DNA of 64,000 bases from Lyophyllum atratum (lineage: Eukaryota > Basidiomycota > Agaricomycetes > Agaricales > Lyophyllaceae), in assembly GCA_014905825.1 (NCBI GenBank), contig JACGCN010000041.1, forward strand, positions 186,001 through 250,000. Reading direction: 5' to 3'. Positions 57,410 through 64,000 of this stretch are shown piece after piece (the first letter of the stretch is position 1; each line of letters begins with the position of its first letter). The position numbers and the translations under genes were made by a program. The notes under the pieces are model-generated. The model was not told the origin of the DNA. It saw only the letters and a list, made by a program, of their open reading frames with translations, and ran no database searches.

Positions 57410-58561
57410 ACGATGGTGGCGATGGCCCTGGTGCTAGGTTGTTCGTTGCTTGGCACGTTTTCGTTTGCTTATGTATTCATCTTTGTATGTTATCGGTTTT
57501 CCGTGGAATCGGTTGTTGCTGTCCCTTCTTCAGCGTGACATGACCACCTGGGTGTAGCGCCACCCCCTATTCTATCTTGCTTTGTATTGCACCCGGACCA
57601 CAGATTGAGTCGGCGCCTATGTCCGCTGGAGGTCCGTTTCTCTTGACGACATGCCGCGATCGACTATGAAGCTCTCGAGAATCGTCTTCCTTTCGTCAGT
57701 GCTTCCTGAATATCGCCATTGAGCTCCTCCGCACCCCACGGAAATCGGGATTCAGCGGGGGAAGACACGAATATGTGTTGATGACCTGGAAATTCGCGTG
57801 ATACACGCGGAACCGAGCCTCCTGTCTCTTCCCTCGTACGCTCTCACCTGCATTGGAACCTGAGTCCTGAGCTAGGGATAGATGTGTACTTAGGATCCCC
57901 CCTCCGTCATGGGCTCGTGCCTTGGCGTATGGAGAAGATGAGTTTTTTGCATTCGGTTGATGATTTCAAACCGCGCGGTTTGATCGACCATGGTTTCATC
58001 AACTTGCATATGATTTAGGAGTTCCTTACAGTAACCCCGTTAGAGGATCTACTCTGATCTACAAGTGATCTACTTATAGTATCACTCGACAAGGGCCAAG
58101 GACTAGGAAAGCCGGGACCTCGGTTCTCGATAGAATATACGTACCTATGCCAAAGGCTCCTTAAGTTGAGGTCGTCGCGGTTGTTATTTACAAGACATAG
58201 AACAACACAAGTCAATTGATTTTACCTTACATAGTAGCTCAATGAGGCCGAATGGCTCACTCGTCCATGATCCATGCTCTAGTAAGGAAGGAAAGGAAAT
58301 ACTGGGCAAAGCGGCAAAAAATTATCACAGGCTTGTTCTCATTGTTGCCCATGATGCCGCGGCTACCTCTACAGACTCCAGAGGCACTGCCGAGAACTCC
58401 AGTGCATCTGGTCAGAAGCCTATCAGTATCAGGAGCTCCCTTGACCCCCCCCCCAGGCTACCTAGCGCCATATGCATCGTGGCTATCGTGCGGCGCATAG
58501 GTCCGTATGTACAAGTCTATACGGTATGATGACAAGCGCAGCTCCGAACCAAACCACTGGA
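57410..58561. other. Intergenic, about 1.15 kb, convergent 3' regions
   Basis: Between PRP18 (+) and JJJ1 (-). Short frames only, without motifs or splice partners. Confidence 0.5.
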
Positions 58562-60790
58562 CTACCGCTTAACCTTCTTCCCCTTCTTGCCCCCACTTGC
58601 ATCAGGGTCCGCCAACGCATGCCCGGTTTCCTTGATGTGAGAGAACAATTTCGTCTTGCTCGCGAACCGCTGCCGGCATACATTGCACTGTGACTGTGCA
58701 CCCTCCATGTTAATATCGTGGCGAAGCAAGAGAATGGTAAAAATGGAAAAGGAAACAATGGAAATCGAATTTGGCTCGAACAAGCCGAGGCACCTCCAAG
58801 TTTTGAGAACATACCTGCAACTGAGTCGGTGTTTCCGGCGCCACCTCGCTCTCGGCTTTTTTTCCTTGTCGCGCACGCCTTTTTTCGCGCTTAGTGAGCT
58901 CAATAGCCGGCCCGGTTGCTTGCTCTGCTCCAGCGTCCGCATTGTCGGCGTCGTGTGATATGGGGTTGCCGTCGGGATCTAGTATTGCCACTGCGGGGGA
59001 ATCGGATGTGGCCACCTCGGGCGTGTGCGTCTCGGATCGCCCGGTCTTCAAAGCTCGCCTCTCTGTCCTCGTGAGCGGCTCTGCAGATGTGGGTGGCGGT
59101 TTGGTTGCTTTCTTCTTTTTCTTCTTCTGCTTCCGAAGCATTTGACTATCTTCCTCGCTGTCTGTTGCTTCCGCGGAGGTGGTGCCAGATATACGGGGTG
59201 GGATTTCCCGTTCCAATGGTTCAGCTTGTAGTGGAATGGGGCTAGGTGAGCGCGGCGGCTGTGTAGGCTCCGCTAAGTCTGGTGGATCTTCTGTGCCTTC
59301 TGACAACTCCTCGTCTTCCTCATACGCGACCTCATCCCCATCCAGGGCTTCGCCGAGATCCAAGTCCTCGTCCTCGTCCAACATCTGCTGGCGCAGGAGC
59401 TCAACCTCCCGAAGATGTTTCTTGCTGCGCTCGTGGCTATCCCATGCAGCCTCGGTCCTGAAAATTTTCCGACACGCCACACACTCCCATTCCTCTGGAT
59501 CTTCGCCTTCGGCTGCAGCCCAATCCAGGTCGGCATGTAGGCTGCGCATGTCTACCTTTTGCCACTCCTGTTCTACGTACTCTGCGGCTTGTTGGCGCTT
59601 CTGGTGGCCGCCACCAACCGGTGTCGCAGAGCCCGAGGCTTGTGTCTGCTTAAGTGATTCCATTGAGGCGTCGTAGGCTTTCCGCCGTGGGTCTCGTTTA
59701 CGCATGTACTCGACGATCCTCTAGATATAATGCTAATTAGAGTGGGTATGAGATGGGAAGCGTAAACCAGCGCACTCTTATAATAGCGTTATATTCTTGA
59801 CGAGCCATCTCACGAGCTTTCTTGTTGTCTTTCTCCATATACCTGGGCTGGAATTGAAAGTTGTGCCGACGTTGCGAAAGAATAAGGCATACCTCCGTTC
59901 TTGTCTATTATCAGCCTCTGCGAGATACCACTTATCTGACCACGAGAAATCCTTGGCTGTTGAAAAGCTTCTCCAAGCTGAGTAGAAATGTCGGGCCTGG
60001 TGCTCGCTGCTTTTGTCCGTAGCTGCCCACGGCCAGGTAGAAGATCCGAGTGATGGATATTCAAGTTCTGAAGCAAACATGGCTTCCTCTGCCGCCAAGC
60101 GGTCAAACAGATTGCGATGGATAGTGAAGAAACTCTGCGGCGAGGGTCCAAGTCAGTATAGACATTAATGACATTGACAAGCAAACGCACGTCTGGGCCA
60201 TCATCGAAACCAGACCACAGTGGAGACTCAAGGAAACGCTCGAGGTGTCGTGTAGTAAGACCCCTGTCTCTAGCACGGGGAGGAGGTGCGCCTTTCCGAA
60301 CATCCTGGAAGACCGTCTCTTCATCTGGTTCAGGCAGTAATGATGCCTTGTGGGAATCATACCAAGCGCGCTCCTACTTACAAGATGATCAGAGGCCCAA
60401 GGAAAGGCATAAGCTGAACTATGATGTTCCTACTTGATCGTCGCTGAGGACCTATTGAGAAATCCACAGAGCATCAGTAATGATCTCCCTGCTACAGAAT
60501 TGGATCGATCCTTTACCTCATAGGCTTCCTGCAACGTTGCAAATCGTTTCGTCGCGGCTTCTACATCATCCTTGTTCTTATCGGGGTGGTGAATCAGAGC
60601 TAACCGACGAAATGAGCGCTATACGGGTCGTTGAATCAGTATTAGAGATCGGCGAGGAGTCAGGACCCACTTTGATTTCATCAGCGGTCGCATTTTCGTC
60701 GACCTCGAGCAGCTCGTAGAAATCGAGTACACCCGCATCCAAAACCTTCTCGCTATTACCACTGCGTCCTGTCGATGCGCGCGCACCCAT
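58562..60790 (-). CDS. JJJ1: Jjj1/DNAJC21-like J-domain ribosome-biogenesis co-chaperone (592 aa)
   Basis: Eight exons: 60790-60671, 60618-60517, 60451-60434 (18 nt), 60373-60191, 60134-59893, 59842-59776, 59720-58815 and 58702-58562. The N-terminal J-domain reads [36 protein letters not shown] with HPD, and [45 protein letters not shown] and a basic helix follow. Then comes one C2H2 finger of the U1-like type ([25 protein letters not shown]), an acidic and Lys-rich linker, and a final C2H2 finger ([23 protein letters not shown]). This is the full Jjj1/DNAJC21 layout. It stimulates Hsp70 (Ssa) to release Arx1 from pre-60S particles in the cytosol. Confidence 0.93.
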
Positions 60791-60985
60791 ACGAGATCGA
60801 CTTGAAATGACAGAAGAGCTGTAGATTTAGCCGAGAGTCTGAATTGGGAAGTGATCGGTAGCCGGAAACAACCTTGACGGTCCGCAAATTTCGTGTCGCG
60901 TCTTGCTCGCTGCCCCGCACGACGACGTAACTACCTCTACATCCTCGAAGGCTCTGAAGCTTCCTCATAACCGTCATACGCAAAT
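60791..60985. promoter_or_regulatory. Divergent promoter, JJJ1 / TIM13
   Basis: 195 bp between start codons on opposite strands. Confidence 0.5.
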
Positions 60986-61511
60986 ATGTCGTCTTTCCTG
61001 TCATCGTCCCCCTCGGGTTCGTCACCAACTGGTGTGTCACTTCATCACTCAATGTGAGAAATGGTATTCTGAACGAATTGGGACTGCAGACTTGAGTGCA
61101 AAGAAGGAGGCTATCATGAACAGTGTTCGCCAGGAGATTGCTCTCGCAAACGCACAGGAGCTTATGAACGTGCGTGTGTCTCCGTTCGCCTGTGTCACTA
61201 TGCTCACACGCGTCGTATATCATAGAAAGCGAATGAGCGTTGTTTTACGAAGTGCGTCACAAAGCCGGGCGAGTCTCTCTCCAATGCAGAACAGGTATGT
61301 AGTACAGTGGTCTTCCTGTCTACCCTTCTAACCATGCTGTGAATCAGACGTGCCTCTCAAGATGTCTAGACCGTTACCTTGAAGCCTGTGAGTCTTCGTT
61401 CCATTTGCTCGGTGAGAAGAGGTCCCTGACAACTTGAAACAAGTCAACATTGTAAGCAGAACGTACACGCAGCGACTGTCGCGTGAAAGGACGGCAGAGA
61501 TGCAGCAGTAA
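60986..61511 (+). CDS. TIM13: Mitochondrial intermembrane-space chaperone Tim13 (100 aa)
   Basis: Five exons: 60986-61031, 61090-61169, 61226-61294, 61348-61387 and 61444-61511. The central region IMNSVRQEIALANAQELMN is followed by the twin CX3C motif CFTKC (with VTKPGESLSNAEQ between) and CLSRC, then DRYLEAFNIVSRTY. The two Cys pairs form disulfides through Mia40. The small Tim8-Tim13 hexamer carries hydrophobic precursors across the intermembrane space. The length is typical. A divergent promoter is shared with JJJ1. Confidence 0.93.
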
Positions 61512-61950
61512 AACCCACGCCTGCCCCCAATGTGCCCGAAATCCTCACCTCGTCCAAAACATATCTAATTTGCCATGCTGGAGCCAGTATACTCTTGGAA
61601 TAATATACAGCAGTTGGGAAAGCCGGATGAAATAATATTCATTGGCGTCCACGAAATAACCTACAAGCTGGTTCTGTTCGGACTACGTAATTAAGGGGCA
61701 AAACTACTACGATAAACTATAGAACAACGCCCCCAGTCCAATGCTATGTCCACAGGGCGGGTGTGTAACGAGGTAATAATATAAGTAACTAAGTGCAAGT
61801 GGGGTAAAGTGAGTATGCGGCAGAACGGTATAGCACAGTGAAGATAGAAGCAGAATAACGAAGCGCCATCGGAGTTAAGGCAAAGGTGGAAGAACTCTGG
61901 ACGCATTAAAATTACTAGATGGGGTGGGTGAATGTCGCACTATCCAGAAA
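61512..61950. other. Intergenic, convergent 3' regions
   Basis: Between TIM13 (+) and the homeodomain gene (-). No gene seen. Confidence 0.5.
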
Positions 61951-63926
61951 TTAGTTCTGGCGGCGGTGACGGTAGTCCTCGTAGTCTGCCATACTAGGCA
62001 GGCCAGAGATGGGCGAGACGGAGCCTAGATGCTCTTCGTGCCCAGTTTGGTCGAGGAGGTGGGGTGGAGGATGGTAGGGGGTCGTCAGCAGCGGCGGTGA
62101 GGGACTCGGCTGCGCGATAAAGTGTTGTTGATGGTGGATGTTATGGTGAGGATGGAGGAGGTGATGGTGGTGCGAGGTGGGTGCAAGACCAGTGGCGGAA
62201 GAAGGCGCGCTTGCCCTCCGTGTGCGCCCATCATCCGTCTGATACGGATGTAGCAGTCGTGGCGGTGCGTCTGTATAGTAAGAACGGGGGGCAGATTGCG
62301 CAGAGTAAGGCCGAGGTGCCAGACCATGTGAAATGGGTATGTCAGAGTAGTCATCCTGGCCTCGGTGGGGGACGGACTGGTGCTGCGTGTCTACCGGAGA
62401 ATAATCTGTGTAGACAGGCCCACCCTCCACGCCGTAATTCGCCGACGATCCCCGGCTGCTTGTAGATGCGCTGTAGTGGTTCGACTGCTGCTGAGAGAAG
62501 GATGTAGGGACTGTGCTAGGAGCGCTATAGGGTGGCGGGCGATCGCTGTCGTTTGAATAAGCAGAATCAGGGGGGGAGGGCGTGGTAACGCCTGAGCCTG
62601 CGTACGGTGATCGCTTCTGGAAGCGGCTACTCTGATGCGGCGCAGGCGATTCAAGGGTTTCATGATGCTGGTAGTGATACCCCGGCCCTGTCAGATTTGC
62701 CATAGGTGGGAGAGGAAGCTCCATGGTCGCCATGGGGGAGGTAGACTGCTCAGAGCGGTAAGAGGGTGGATGAAGGGCAATATCTGAAGTAGAGTTGGTT
62801 TGCAGATTGCGGAGAAGATGAGCCAGTTGAACTGCCGAGCCGATCAGATCATGACGCAACACGCGTGAAGCCTGCTGTCCTTCCGTCCAGTCCGAACAGC
62901 GCTTCCAGTGCCGCGTGGGGGTTCCGTCCGCCGAGTTGGGCCCGATGTTTTCGAGGTAGAATAGCGGTGGCTCTGAGAGCAGGAACGACGCTAACCCGGA
63001 CCCTGGCGCAGCGTTGGTAAACACAGTGTCGATGATGATCTCGAAAGGAATTTCCATTTTGAAACCGAAGCCGACTGAGTGTATAAACCAGGTCAGGCAG
63101 CGTTTGATATCGCACACATATGCCACGAGGTCGTGTTTGGCCACGGTCGTGGCAATCCGTCGCCATGTCCCGATCGTTAGATCCGTACAAGGAATGATTG
63201 TCACAGCTGTCAGTCAAAAGAGAAATCGTGGCGTCAATCAGCACGTTGAAAAAAATATTGGACCGCGATAAATGACTGACGTTCATCCTCGTGTATGAGA
63301 TTGTGAAGATCGACTTGGAAGCCTGTAGAGAGCTGAGGGGGTGAGTCAGGTGGAGGCACCTCGATACTCGCGCCTCGACCTTTTTGTTTCCCATCCTGCA
63401 GCTTTGCCTTTGCGCGTCTTGAAATGAAGGCAGTCAGAACTTTATTCAGTGAATGAAAAATAATCCACGCTTACCGATTCTGGAACCAAATTTGTGTTTG
63501 GCGTTCCTGCATACCGAGGAGGTCACTGATTTCTCGTCGGCGTGCCGCCGTCGGACTACGATCGAGCAGGAAAAAGCGCTCCAGGTGTACTAGCTGCTCT
63601 GGGGTGACACGGGACCGTTTGCGCTTCTCGATTTTCTCTTTATCCGACTTGCCACTGACACTCGACGGGGATCCCGACCGATGCGGCTCCGCCATCGATT
63701 CTTTCTCGTCCTCGAGGGGTTCTGAGCCCGACTCCCTTGATGACGGAGATTCCAGGGCAGGATGAGGTTGGGGCGAGGGGGAGTGTGGACGGAGGGGCAC
63801 GACCGCGTTGTCAGCATCGAAATCATCCTCCTGCAATTGAATGAATCCAGGCGAGCCGAAACTTATCGTCTGGGGCTCCTGCTTCGGGCGGATATCGAGA
63901 GAGGAGTATGCCTCGTGATGGTGCAT
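61951..63926 (-). CDS. Homeodomain transcription factor (Phx1/Hom2-like), 614 aa
   Basis: Three exons: 63926-63475, 63417-63281 and 63206-61951. An acidic, Pro/Ser-rich N-terminus is followed by a homeodomain at about residues 98-160: KRKRSRVTPEQLVHLERFF, ARRREISDLLGM and the recognition helix ERQTQIWFQNRRAKAK, split by intron 1 inside Asn-Arg-Arg. A second conserved block (IGTWRRI, FGFKMEIPFEIIIDTVF, SGLASFLLSEPPLFYLE) matches the region shared by S. pombe Phx1 and basidiomycete Hom2-type factors. The last 300 residues are Pro/Ser/His/Tyr-rich and disordered. It is a nuclear regulator, and homologues act in mushroom development or stationary-phase survival. Targets here are unknown. Confidence 0.88.
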
Positions 63927-64000
63927 CTCCTTGCCTATGTGAGGATCCAGTCAGGGGTTGGGGGACGAGAATATAAATGAGAGAAGACTTGCAGTGCCCT

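Noticed and set aside
1..64000. CRISPR arrays, bacterial operons, ribosome binding sites, riboswitches, secondary-metabolite core enzymes
   Set aside because: The window is fungal nuclear DNA with spliceosomal introns; none of these structures is present.

Overview
This is a gene-dense nuclear window from a filamentous basidiomycete, most likely an Agaricomycete. The reasons are the introns (almost all 45-65 nt, GT...AG, one to nineteen per gene), families typical of mushroom-forming fungi (a DUF6533 membrane protein, a GH79 glycosidase, basidiomycete-type aminoglycoside-phosphotransferase-like kinases, a Phx1/Hom2-type homeodomain factor) and a Tad-like LINE. Gene models were built by hand from reading-frame continuity, splice sites and conserved motifs. 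Nearly all of them sum to a whole number of codons, which is an internal check.

Layout. 1-2.9 kb: a DUF6533 gene on the minus strand split by a 5'-truncated LINE with a 12-bp target-site duplication. 3-4.9 kb: decayed sequence. 4.9-10.6 kb: RAD51D-like recombinase, a small inner-membrane-type protein, the cohesin acetyltransferase Eco1 and a Serinc/Tms1 protein. 11.4-19.2 kb: a secreted GH79 glycosidase, an alpha/beta hydrolase, a mitochondrial phosphotransferase-like protein (AIM9 type) and a GPI-anchored repeat protein. 19.7-24.2 kb: an unrecognised gene, a J-domain protein and a CobW/ZNG1 GTPase. 24.4-36.2 kb: a block of housekeeping genes: CWH43 (GPI lipid remodelling), the AP-3 beta subunit, a Fic-domain protein and ZPR1. 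36.8-42.7 kb: a multi-pass membrane protein and a large Zn2Cys6 transcription factor. 43.4-46.1 kb: a GH18 chitinase with two chitin-binding modules. 47.4-55.1 kb: a DUF1748 gene, a tandem duplication of about 3 kb carrying two copies of a HeLo/MLKL-NTD-like helical-bundle gene, and a sulfite-oxidase-type molybdoenzyme. 55.4-64 kb: COX12, PRP18, JJJ1/DNAJC21, TIM13 and a homeodomain factor.

The most unusual theme is splicing architecture. The chitinase appears to need three consecutive one-nucleotide exons (T, T, T) that together encode the invariant Phe of the QFYNN motif, plus an 8-nt exon. COX12 needs another 8-nt exon. The DUF6533 gene needs a 2-nt exon that lies inside the LINE target-site duplication. 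Four introns use GC donors. Housekeeping genes are often arranged as divergent pairs with 118-195 bp between start codons (COX12/PRP18, CobW/CWH43, RAD51D/small membrane protein, JJJ1/TIM13). Apart from such shared promoters I see no co-functional cluster.
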